Shown: positions 24,283 through 35,800 of the stretch, piece by piece | Layout of the letters: each line of letters opens with the position of its first letter | Numbering within the stretch: position 1 is the stretch's first letter | Origin: Hoplostethus atlanticus | Lineage: Eukaryota; Chordata; Actinopteri; Trachichthyiformes; Trachichthyidae | DNA length: 64,000 nt | Assembly: GCA_034670405.1 (NCBI GenBank) | Contig: JAXDDX010000005.1 | Location: 1,311,001-1,375,000, forward strand | Reading direction: 5' to 3' | Program-made: the position numbers and the translations under genes | The notes under the pieces: model-generated | What the model saw: the letters and a program-made list of their open reading frames with translations, nothing else | Told to the model about the DNA's origin: nothing | The model's database searches: none

Positions 24283-25078
24283 CTAGACTTATGCAACAAA
24301 CTGTACAAGAACAAGAGAAAAGTCAACATAAGACATGAAGTTCAAGAGGCAAAACAATTCAACCCAATTAGGATGATGCATGTTCATCGATCCATCTTTT
24401 CTACATTATTCATTAGCTGTACCCTAAATGTTCAACCTTTCTGATCAGATCCCCAGTGAAACAAGCCGTTTTCAATGAGCAGCCAATCAGAGCGCAGAAA
24501 AGATGCCACGTTACGGGACAGCTTCATGGAAGAGGCTTATTCATCTGAATAGCCACTGTGAAAACACTGACTCTGGGGCACAGGGTTCGTTTACTTTACC
24601 ATCAATTACTCCCAACAATCACCATTAATCCCTGAGGTGGTGACCCGTAAAGGTTCCTTTTGATGGCATTAACCAGGGTACAATAGTGGCGGCATCGGTG
24701 TCACAACTCCACTTTCGATAATGTTACACAATGCATCAGAGAGGCACAGTGGTCTGGTCTGGACCAGATGTGAAATGACGTAGTGTAGTTTTATCAGGTT
24801 CAATGGGGAGACTAACAATGTGGGGAGACGGACAGCCCAGAAAGCCTGTTGCAGACTGCTGTGACTGGGCAGGGGTTACTGCTGTAAAAGGGGTGCAGTC
24901 GTTGACAGTAATGTGTACAAGGGCTCAGTCTTTGGCAGTCAAACGGCTGGATAATCAAGGTACAGAAACAACTTTGAAGCTACAAGTAAAACCAACTCTA
25001 AATTAGCCCAGCATTTGCCGTGATACTGCTTGACTATGTTGCTTACAACATTATATTCTTTAAAGAGGTACTGACATT

Positions 25079-25100
25079 GGGGGGGGGGGGGGTGGGGGGG
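25079..25100. repeat. Poly-G tract
   Basis: Runs of 13 and 7 G split by a T, in AZIN1 intron 2 of the leader region. It is potentially quadruplex-forming and prone to length change. Confidence 0.9.
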
Positions 25101-25612
25101 TATACCTGTAAAGTGATAAGTGATATCCATAAAACACTACAATTTGAACAGGAGTGGAAAAGCATTTCATACAATAGCAGGGTTAATATCTATAACTGAT
25201 TAGTGCTACTACTACTACTAATATTACTACAGCAAAATCCAGGCAAAGTGACAACATACTTTGGATAAAAGTAGCCCAGAACACAACGTCCTGTTATTGA
25301 AATAGAAGTGCTGAAAATAGATCTGAAATGCTGGATCTGAAGTAACTACAGACTGTTTGTGATTTATCTAGGACATGTGGCTTATTTATCCATCCATTTA
25401 TTCCTGCTCTCATCTATTTCCGTGAAACCATTTGTCATAACGCATATACCGTCCAGCAGAATTACACATGCAAAAACATGCACATAACACAAACGCAAAA
25501 GAGAAGGGGTTTCTGCTTGTATGATGTTTTTCTTTCTTTCAGCAAACCCAGAGTCCTGAAACAAAAGAAGACAGATTGTTTCTTCACTTTCCACCTCATC
25601 CTTGCTACTCAC

Positions 25613-25735
25613 ATGGACGAGTCCTGGGATGGAACTCCTCCACTATCAGCTAGGATCCCAAGGTGGCTCGGCGTTGAAGTCAAACGGCTCTCGGTAGAGA
25701 GCCGCCCCTAGACCCTCTGGATAGTTGTTGTACAC
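25613..25735 (-). other. azin1: AZIN1 leader exon 2
   Basis: A 123-nt non-main-frame exon. The acceptor CTCTCTGCAG ends at 25736 and the donor CAT|GTGAGTAG follows 25613 on the minus strand. It carries the C-terminal 29 codons of the upstream frame and then about 33 nt of spacer. Confidence 0.75.
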
Positions 25736-26487
25736 CTGCAGAGAGACAGATGGGGACAGAGCCCACTAAAGTCAGACACTGACTTAGAGAAAAACTCTGA
25801 TGAGGACGCCAATTTTGTCCACATTCACACATGTTCAACCTCTCCCTTTGCCCTGGTGTATGACACATGCAATATCAAACACAAATTTTAAAGCTGGGAA
25901 AAGGGATTAGAGTAAACTGGAGTAAGCAGTTGAGTAGCCAAATTACTGATTGTGGTATCAGGATTGGAAACCGCAATGACTACACACTGGCATAGTAAAA
26001 AGGATACAATTAGGACAATCAGTATAATAGAGTGATAAATCAATTGCTTATAAGTGCTACCTCACACCTGTTAAAACCTGAAGACACAGCTAACCCCAAC
26101 ATCTACTGTGACCATCCAATGTTTTCAAAGTGTTATAAACCAGAGTGCAGCTTGCTAAATACCCAGCTGACTGTTGTCGTTTTTACAATATAACGTTACC
26201 ATTTCTGGCTAATGATAGGCTAAGCTAGCTTGCTATGTTATATAGTGAAGCTAACATTTATAACGTTATCAAAACGTTTAAACGACCTACAAGATAAATA
26301 TTCAGCGATAACAATGCTAATATATCTCTTATAACTATCATTTGGGGTTCACCAGCAAATTAGCCGGTTATTTTAGCTAACGTTAAGCGCTTACTAGCGA
26401 TAATGTTAGCAAGCTAACAACGTCGTTACTTACTTGTGCTGAAAGCCCAAATGTGGGGAAAGATCGCTTTTTCTTTTTAGGCGGAAT
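25646..26487 (-). promoter_or_regulatory. azin1: AZIN1 upstream conserved coding region (non-AUG uORF with PPW motif)
   Basis: Leader exon 1 (ending 26434, donor GTAAGT) and leader exon 2 (25613-25735) splice to give one open frame of 47 codons: 26434-26487 joined to 25646-25735. It starts at ATT (26485-26487) with A at -3 and runs through a Lys-rich N-terminus. It ends Ala-Glu-Pro-Pro-Trp-Asp-Pro-Ser, then TGA and an immediate TAG (25643-25648). Vertebrate antizyme inhibitor mRNAs are known to carry such an upstream coding region, begun at AUU. Polyamines stall elongation at its Pro-Pro-Trp, queue ribosomes back to the poor start and repress the main frame. Length, start codon, PPW and position all match. 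The splice join is inferred. Confidence 0.85.
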
Positions 26488-26553
26488 TTTTAAAGAGTGA
26501 TGGGGTTACTAGAAGAGGAAAGAATAACTGCCATGGATATGGTGGATCAGGTC

Positions 26554-26562
26554 GCTTTATAG
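26554..26562 (-). promoter_or_regulatory. Candidate TATA box of AZIN1
   Basis: CTATAAAGC on the minus strand, 67 bp before the ATT start of the upstream frame. TATA-driven promoters are known for ODC-family genes. Transcription would begin near 26530, close to an ATG at 26532-26534 that would either be excluded or open a separate 14-codon frame ending at TAA. Confidence 0.5.
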
Positions 26563-27629
26563 CTGAAGAAGGCTTTGTCGATACGAGCTATGCAGTATTC
26601 ACACGGCCGAGCAAACAGTGTGGAGGTCGCGACGAGTGCAGTGGGAAAGAAAGACCGACAGACAGACAGAGACGCACACGAGTGTCATGTTGCCCAAAAT
26701 CACCGGTAAGTCTTTCGGTTGAAATTTCAAAATAAAACCTTCAATGACGAAGATATATTGCGACGTTTTTGAGTAACGCACTGTACCACAGTGAAAATAA
26801 ACACTATATTGAGGGATGAAACTGCACTAAATAAAATATGTTGTTTTTCCCCCCAAATCTCCTTCTCATCTATGAATGCATCTATGAATTTATCATTGTG
26901 AATGTATATACTCATAACTTCCGGTCTTGTTCTGTCTATCTGTGGTTAGCTTGACGCAGCTGGGACAGGCGGGGTTTAGAGCTGTCAAAGCTCCATAAAA
27001 GACGGCCGAGCCTGGTTTTACAATACGGTAATACCGTAATACCGTAATACCCACAGAGGTGTACAGTACAAGAGTGGTATTATCTGCTCTCTGACAATGT
27101 TCAATATTTGTTTAACGATTAACTATTCATTTTAATAAAGATAATACATGATAAAACTATGATAATAAAATTCCATACAAGTATAACAACAACAATAACA
27201 ATAATAATAATACTACACACTTTCTGTATATATTTTAGACATGTAATTAGTGATGGCTGTGAGTAGCCTATGCTATCATATTCTTTAAAAAGATTCATAT
27301 TAACCAAGTGTAAAAAACAAATCCTGCATAATTTCACAGCTTTATGTTCCAGGATATCTGCAAATAAAATTACCCAGCCGAATAGTACAATCACACCATG
27401 GATGATTAAAAGTGTAGCTAAAATTATCTGCATATGTATTGGCCAATATCAAAATTTCAATGAATTACCTGGGTTATGTCTTCATTGTATTTCCCATGGC
27501 CCTGTAATAAGGACAAAATATAGTCCAACAATGTTCACTGAATTTTCTTTTTTCTTTCTATAGTAATAATCAGCATTTGCAAAGCATCAATCTCTTGCTG
27601 ATGGCATGCATTTGTCCTCAATTTCAAGT

Positions 27630-27862
27630 TCAAGCTGGATTGTCTCGTCTTTTGCCCTTGTTGCGAGTTTGTGAAGTCCTGCCTGATTCTGAAGACGCAG
27701 GGTCTGGTGAAGATTTTTTTTTCTGAGATACATTTGCATGTCTCCCTCCTCCATTGGAGAAGGAGGGTGCCAAAGAAGGCTGAGCTACTGTTTTCAAACA
27801 GACAGGAAGTGTTTTCTCTGGACTTGACTCCATATCAGTAGTGACATCATCTGGCCTTGGTG
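27630..27862 (-). other. Orphan coding-like block, possible terminal exon or decayed gene remnant
   Basis: On the minus strand the frame reads from about GLPPRPDDVTTDMESSPEKT through SFSNGGGRHANVSQKKKSS to GRTSQTRNKGKRRDNPA and a TGA. The composition is that of a basic, disordered nuclear C-terminus rather than random AT-rich DNA. A possible acceptor (TTATAAG) precedes it, but the pyrimidine tract is poor. I do not recognise the protein, and no partner exon was found between here and ATP6V1C1. It may be a real last exon, a pseudogene or chance. Confidence 0.3.
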
Positions 27863-30800
27863 GTAAGCCTTATAAAGTCCTCATACCTGTGTAGTGAAGG
27901 CCTGATTTAAATTTGTATGTATCTGATTGCACAACAAAGCAGGTCTTTAAAGCTCTCTTATTAATGCCACTGATATAAACAGAAATTACTGCATGCATTT
28001 TAGCGATTTTGGAAAATCTGTATTAAATTAACATTTTTGGTTTGCTTTTGTTGTAATTATCCACTCTATTTTGTCCTTGTCAGATGTTCTAGCTGCTTGG
28101 GGTCAAAGTCCATTCACAGCAAGGTCTGTCTGCCCATGGTACTGGATGTTCCCTTTGTTCAGAGGGAAAAGTGCTTCCAAGCAATTATTCTTAAGGCTGA
28201 GGCAGGAACATACAGTCTATTATTAAAAGAGAGAAAAGAATTACACTGAGACTACTTATTCAGAGACACAGTTGAGGGTAGGTCCACACACTCCAATGAT
28301 TCAAAATCTATGGAGATCAATTCACTAACTATGATTAGTCATCAGGGTGCCTCCACACATACAGCAACCAAAGGGTTCTAGGCTCTCACAGATCCAAGGC
28401 TGTAAACTTACAGACAACATACCATTTTGTGAAGCAAAAATGGTTCTACATTCAAAATGTTCTTAAGATGAAGTTATAAGTAGTCAGTGTTGTTTTGTTT
28501 AGTTCATTTGGTGGTAAAATGTGCCTAAAGCCATTCTGTAGGATTCTGCCATCCAGACAACAACATTGTATTTTTCCCAGAGTTCAATAAAACAAAACTA
28601 AATAATAAAACAAAAATACAAAATACATAAATACATTAAAAAAAATCCAGCAAACATTCCAAATATAAGAAAATTGTAATTTAAAGCTAGACAGTTGAGA
28701 CGTCAAAGTGAAAGTGAAAGTCATCAAAAACAGTTTTCATTATGGGATCAAATCAAGTAAAAGCAAGTTGTTTTTTTTAAAAAGAGATCTCACATCTATG
28801 CTTTTCAAAATATCACTTAGGATTGTATTAATTTAGAATTTAAGTTAGTTGGTTGGATGTGCAAACTAGTATGAGACTGTTAATATGGGACTGTGCGTGA
28901 AGATAACTGAAATCCCTCACAATGTCAGATGAGCTATGTGCAATCCTAAGTGAAGAAACACACAATGGAGATGTTTGTTTTACTCAATATCAAGCATTGC
29001 TTATGGCCCATTGTAAAGGCTGGAGAGGCAACGTCTTTCCCTTGGACCATAACACAAACGCTGTTCCGAGTTTTGTGCCTGTGCTCTCCGACTGTAAATT
29101 AAAGTATGTATATGTGAGTCTAATCGCGCATAGCATCTAAAGTGGCTTCCAGTAACGCACAATGTTTGATTTCCATTGTTTAGACCATAATAGCTGTTAC
29201 AGCCGCTGGGTACGCGACAGCCAGACGTGTGTACCGCCCACTGTGAGGGGCAAATACTCCAGTGGCTGCATTGTGCAGCAGGAATTCTCATTTGCAAACA
29301 TTGCAAACAGATTACATCAACACACAGCCTCAGTAAGGCCTGGAGTGGCGGTGTGATTAACCAAGGCTGACCAAAAGTCTTCAGTCAACAAGGAATCAAC
29401 TATCACTCCCCAACAAGAAAGAGATAAAACAATAAAAACAATAACACATTACCACCCCTAACAACATCTAGGACCACTCACACAAAATATTAGGGCCTTC
29501 TTCCTACTGTTGAGTTGCACCCTATTCTGCACAATCCATGTCCATGACTGTCAAGAGGACTAAAAACCCTCTTTAAACATCTCCTCTCCTTCATCTCCAT
29601 CTCCCCTTCATGACTGAAGTGGGTTTAATAGATTAAATCAATAAGGAATCACAGCTTTCACCTGGATTCACCTGGTCAGCCTGCTTCATAAGAGCAGGTG
29701 TTTCTTCACTCAGTGTATGTGCCTGTGTGCATATACACACACAAACACACACATCAGATAAGCGAGCATCCATAGGTCTATATGTCCATATTTAAATAAT
29801 GATAAGTCGGTCCCCCATCACTTGTGTTGGTATAGAGAGGTGTGACTGGGTAAGCCCACCAGGCCCTGCATTATGCAATGGGTCTTAGTGTTGTATTTGT
29901 TGTTAATGCACTGAGTAGTGCCCTGGGTGTTTCAGCTCTTTTGCATTTGCCAAAGAATGTTGCTGAATAAAAGGACTCCAAACAAAGTTTCCCTCAGACT
30001 GAGCTGAATGTTAAGCAGGGTTAAATAAAGCAATTGGCTGCGGCAATATAACAAATGTGCAAAAGCGAGAACCTTAAAAGACTTGCACTGCAGGTGGTGT
30101 GACAATGAGTTTCCAAGCATACTGCTGAATTTCTGTTCTAAGCATTTGTTAATCATCTATATGTTAAAATGCAATCTTCTTCAACAAAATGAATTCAAGT
30201 AGATACAATGGCTCCACTTTGGCTCTAAAATATGTCACCTAAAATGAATGATCTTTTTCTCTGGACTTGACTGGGCTTTCCCAGGACATGCCATTGTAAC
30301 AATAGTATCAAAATGCTCAAGAGATACAGCAAGATCCAATATGAGACCTAAACAATAACACAATGTCAAAAAATGTCCCACCTTTAACCCTTCATTCCCT
30401 TTCTGCCAAGAGTTATTACAGTAAAATTAATGATGATAAGCTTATAACATTACTCTATGTCAGTAGCTTAGAACATTATAAATGGGTTCCTGTTAAAGCA
30501 CATTGTTTGTCAGAAAATCTGTTCATCTGGACAATCACATAAATTAAATGAATGGCTGCTGCTTTTTTCTTATGTTTTGTAAGCCATTCTACAAGTTATC
30601 TGTGTTAAACACACCCTGAGTGGTGTGTGCGCAAGTGTATGTGTGTGTGCATATGTGTGTGTGCTTGCATGTTTGGAACCAGTAGGTCACGCTGGGGAAC
30701 TAAGCACTGCTAGTTTAAATTTCAAACATATGCACAGCAAGACAGTGTACACAAAGCATTTTGAGAGACCTTCATTCTTGGAATGCACATGAGGGATTTA

Positions 30801-31852
30801 ACAACAAACTGAGTGCTTCATTGTTTTGCTATGTGACAGAGAGGGTGCAGTCACAAATTTGTAAAGAAATGGAGGAAGAGGAAAGTTGACTGCAGCATGC
30901 CCATTCCTACTGTTGCAAGATTTATGAGTAGTTTTGTACTTCAACTTTCAGGCTTCAAACACACAACCTTGAAAACATCCATTGGACATGCACAGCCTGT
31001 TTCCAGAGTCCTGTAAGGGACATCCAAGGGGGCAGCTTTGAGTGTGGTGGATGAGAGGGGATGGCAACCATTCTGTTAGCACAAAATATTAAATTCCACT
31101 GCTTGCTATTTATTGTTATATTCTATGGAAAATGTGAGTGAAAACAACAATGTACTCTGTTGTTCAATTTGAACAGATCGCCCACTAGATTGTCCCAGCA
31201 GTTGTCTGCTTTCTGCAAAGTGACTGATTATGGCCTGTGCGCGTGTCCTGATAATGTCCCAGCAGACTGGCCCAGGGCCAGCCATGGGCAAACTCACCCT
31301 ACTGTTTGATGTCTAGGGTTGGCTCCAGGCAGACCAAGCATTGTGTCCCAAACAATGAACCCCAGACCCACTGAACTATAAACATATCCCTTTGGGGGCG
31401 TTTTCCTAGAATTCTGTGTAGGAGACACCCAGAGTCAGGAAACCTGGACCTGGCTTTTCCAAATTTAGAAACTCAAATGCCTCAAATGCTGCTGACTGAT
31501 CATTCAAGATTATCTGTCTCCTTCTCCAATAAGGCTCCTCTAATAATAATGCTACTGGAATGTCCATAAAACAACAGACAGACACTCAAGTCCAGGGTGG
31601 GGGTCTTATCGTATCTCTAAAGTCAGGAAGTGAACTGTAATTCTATAGCAAGAATGGAAAAATGTTGCCTCACTCACTACAGTTTTCCTGAAATGGTTTG
31701 TACATTGGAGCTGTTAGCCTAATGCTGCAAAATAAATTTTAAATAAACAAATTTATTTATGACTATCACTGAGCTATGTACAGACTTACAGTAGTAATAT
31801 GCTGTTGATCTTTTTACTATTGTTGCTCCAAGTGTAAGTTGGCAACCAACCA

Positions 31853-32060
31853 GTGGTTGTAGGGACCCTCCTTCAACCAGAGGACCTGGGTTCAAGTCTT
31901 CGTGTTGGCACGCATCCGCACTGCTGAAGTGTCCTTGAGCAAGACACTGAATCCCTGTTGTTCTGTAGCTGACCCTGCACTCTGAGCTCCCGCAAGGTCA
32001 AGAGAATTTCCCAACAGGGAACAATTAAGTATCACATTATCATTATTGTAAAGGTTCCTT
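31853..32060 (+). mobile_element. Teleost SINE-like repeat copy
   Basis: It contains GGACCTGGGTTCAAGTC (box-B-like) and GTGTCCTTGAGCAAGACACT then GAATCCC, phrases that recur in many fish genomes in tRNA-derived SINEs. It ends near TTATCATTATTG. The copy sits directly upstream of the ATP6V1C1 promoter. Confidence 0.6.
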
Positions 32061-32119
32061 GCGCTACAGTACGCACCGCCCACCAGCTGGGGTCGCTAGT
32101 GAGCTTTCTCCGTGAGGGG

Positions 32120-32282
32120 AGTGTGAGGCGCCTTCCGGTTCCTCTGGCAGATCAGCTGACTCTGTTGCTGCTGTCAGGAGACCTGACGAACTGTATTGAA
32201 TGGGAACTATGAAAATTATCGAGCTATAGAAACACCAACCAAAATATTTTTTTCTGGTAACGGTCACATTTTTCATATTCAG
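32120..32282 (+). other. atp6v1c1: ATP6V1C1 5' leader exon (approximate)
   Basis: An exon ending ...CATATTCAG|GTGAGTGTAA, a near-perfect donor after 32282. An ETS-type CTTCCGG at about 32131 suggests the start site lies close by. The left edge is a guess. A short upstream ATG frame (ATGGGAACTATG...) lies inside. Confidence 0.45.
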
Positions 32283-32837
32283 GTGAGTGTAAGAGTTAAA
32301 CAATAACAACCCTATGTTGTTGTAGCTAGCAAAGCTAACTAGCTAATGTTGGCTAATCCCAGCTGGTTGTTACTTGACGTTAGCCGTTTGGTATTTTGCC
32401 AGCTTCGATTTGCATACAGTGCCGTCTGATCCTCATCTATTGATTACTAACGTTACGTATCCAGGATCGAAGTTATGCGGTGTTGGCGAAACGCTAGCCA
32501 CAGAATCGACTTTAGCACTGAATGAACTAACGTTACTGCTACTGCGACTGTTGCTAGCATCGTCTCCTTAGCTCAGCTGGCTTCATGATCAACACAGAGT
32601 AAGGACACTTCATGACAGCAGTATTGGCAGCACTACTACTACTACCAGCAACGCTATTAGTCATAAGATAGGTAAAAACGACACTGTTTATGGGAGGATG
32701 GGATAACACTAACATAACCTCGTGTCTTTTTAACTCTTAACATCTTAACAACTAAAAGAATAACAAAGCAGTTCGCACTAGCCTAAATGCTGTTTCCCCC
32801 CTCAGTTTTCTCTAGTTGTCAGAGGCCTGCTGTAACC

Positions 32838-35800
32838 ATGACAGAGTTCTGGTTGATCTCTGCGCCCGGAGAGAAGACTTGCCAGCAGACATGGGACAAA
32901 ATGATGGTGACCACCACACGTACCAACAACCTCTCCACTAACCACAAGTTCAACATCCCAGACCTCAAGGTGAGCATGAATCTATGTTGATCTCTGCTTG
33001 TCCGTACTTTCTCTTCCAGTAGAAGGTATACAGCGATTACTTTGGGATTATTAATGCGTTCTAAGATTCTTCTACACTAAATAAAGTATTCATATTTTGG
33101 ATTTCCTCAAGCCTGTACAAGCAGTAATGTCTTCCATATTTAAAAAAATATATAACCAGTTGGTGGTTTTAGGTTTATAACAAGGCTACTACCATGATTG
33201 AATAGACTCACCTGGCTGATTCCACTGTCAAGAATAAGATGATTGTGTGAATGGGAAGCAGTCTTCAAACAAATCCATTGCCTGCATGGTGAAGTCACTC
33301 CACTGACCTTGTTCACTCTAATGTTCTCCTGGAACTGTTAGCAATGCATGAAGTGCTCTGGACAAAAGAGGCGCCATCCTAAGCACATGGGGCCCCTGGA
33401 TGTCACTGCAGACTGATTGAACCCCAGTTTAAACACAACCACGGTTCAAAAAGACACATATCTCAGGACTCAAAAGTGATGATGTGCTGATGTGTCGTTT
33501 TGCTCTTTTGTCCAATAGGTTGGGACACTAGATGTCTTGGTTGGGCTGTCGGATGAACTGGCCAAACTGGACTCCTTTGTTGAAAGGTATGCTGACTGAT
33601 AGTGGGCCTCCTGCTTGAGGAATTGTAGTTTTGGTGATTGCACTGTTAGTGTAAAGGGCTACCATTTTTTAAAAAGGTGCTTATATAGATGTGCCTACTC
33701 TAACCTGAGCAGTCCTCTTCATTTCCTGATGTAGAAGGTCAACCGCTTTCTAATCCCTTCCCCTTACCTTGTTGCAATGAGGAATTTCACATGGGCCTGA
33801 CGCTACCTGGCTTGCAGACTAAAGTTAGAAATTTGCAGATGGGTGACACAGCAGCAGCTCTTTCTTTAGTCATATTTACGCCCGATGACTTATGTGCTGC
33901 CAGTGTGTTTGACAAAGTTATTTATAGGCTTTTGGAAAACTTCACAACCAAAACCCGCACACAGTCATTGACTGGCCGAGCCCTGCTTTGCTTCCTCTGT
34001 GGACATTTCAGACTGTGAGAAAGGCCAACATTACAACATGGTTTTACTTGTTAGACCACAGCCCGTCTTTAGTCTAGTTCCTTTTTGAAAGTATCTGTCC
34101 AATGTATTTGGATAAGCAGGATACTTAAATTGCTAACTACTTCAAAATTAGACCCACACATTTGTGTTGACCCGGTATTTTATGTGTAATGAACATTTTG
34201 ACTAATGCTTTGATTGGTTTAGTTTGTTGTCCATTATGTGAACACAGAAGAGATCTGTTACATATAAAGCAAACTAGTATACCGCTTTATAAGCTGCACC
34301 TCTGAAGTGGCAGATATGAGTACTTACCTTTTTAGGCATGAAATGTGGCTTGGACAAAACATCAAAATATGGCTCTCTGTCTCCTCTCTGCTTGGCTACT
34401 GTAGACACAGGTCTGCTTTGATGTGAAAATGTGAAACTATGAAAGTATGCAATATCATGAATTGCTTTAACAGCTTTGTGTGAATCCTTTTTGATGTGTG
34501 TGTGTGTGTGTGTGTGTGGGGGTGTGTGTGGGGGGGGGGGGGACGGTCATGTGAGGCATGCATGTGTAGGATGTGTGTGTGGTGTGCACTGGCTATGACT
34601 GCCTGCCTCCCTGGCTGTTCACAGTGTGTGTGTGTGTGTGTGAACATGAAGTTTGTGTTGGCACGGTATGTTCTGATGTCTCCTGGCTGTTCACAGTGTG
34701 GTGAAGAAGGTGGCTCAGTACATGGCCGATGTGCTGGAGGACAGCCGAGACAAAGTGCAGGAGAATCTACTGGCCAATGGAGGTACAATGCATTGTACAT
34801 GACGTCTGTAGTTTATTTAGTACGAAAAACCCTGGTTATTATGAAACATGATGAAGCATAACGTTTTATTGGGTAATAATAATGTTTGTTACATTTCTCA
34901 TCTTTATGGTCTTGTCTGAAGATATACTAGTTTGTGCAGATAAATTCTAAATTTGAGAATGTGTTCGATATTGTTGTGTACTATATGTGAGGACGCTGTA
35001 ATAAAGGTGTTTTAGCACCTTAAGCTGATAACAATAGCATGACATACATTTTGTTGTCTTTTTCAGTTGATCTTGTCACCTACATCACAAGGTTTCAATG
35101 GGACATGGCAAAATATCCCATCAAACAGTCGCTTAAAAACATCTCTGAAATCATCTCAAAGGTATGTCTCTCAATTGATGGAAAAATAATGATAATTTTG
35201 ATGTATAGATTTAATGATATTGATATTTATATAGATATTTATCTGGGTTGGTTACCATGGTAGAGTTTCATTTCCCATTGGCACTACCCATGCTAAGCAT
35301 GTATGTACTCATGTTACTGTACGGTGCTTTGTATTTAAGTGTTCACCGAGTGGCATGTTATGCTGTATTTTCGGTATCGCTCTCATGAAATCCACTCCGA
35401 CACTCTCTTCATCTTTTTACAGCAAGTAAGCCAGATTGACAATGACCTTAAGGCCAGAGCATCAGCTTATAACAACCTGAAGGGAAACCTGCAGAACCTA
35501 GAAAGGAAGAATGCGTGAGTAAACTGTAGAAACACTGTCATTTTGTCACACGGTCATTTTGCTGATATACACTTTTGGAATGGCAGTAGCCAACAAAATG
35601 AACAAAGTGCATCCTCCTGTCCCTCAACAACTACCACCAGAGCACCTTTTAGCAAGGTATACAACCCTTAACAGCTCCAAATGGCCAACAGCACAGTACT
35701 GGTTGTACTGGGTGAGTGTATGTGTAACACTCCCTTTGCCCTGTAACTAGTGTGTGTGTATCGTCAATTTGCTTGGTTAAATAAAGGTTAATATATGTGA

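Larger units (their letters stand above)
26600..32060. other. Intergenic region between divergent AZIN1 and ATP6V1C1
   Basis: About 5.4 kb. Apart from a coding-like block at 27.63-27.9 kb and a SINE-like element at its right end, I see no gene, RNA or clear transposon. Most of it is AT-rich with short simple repeats. Confidence 0.6.
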
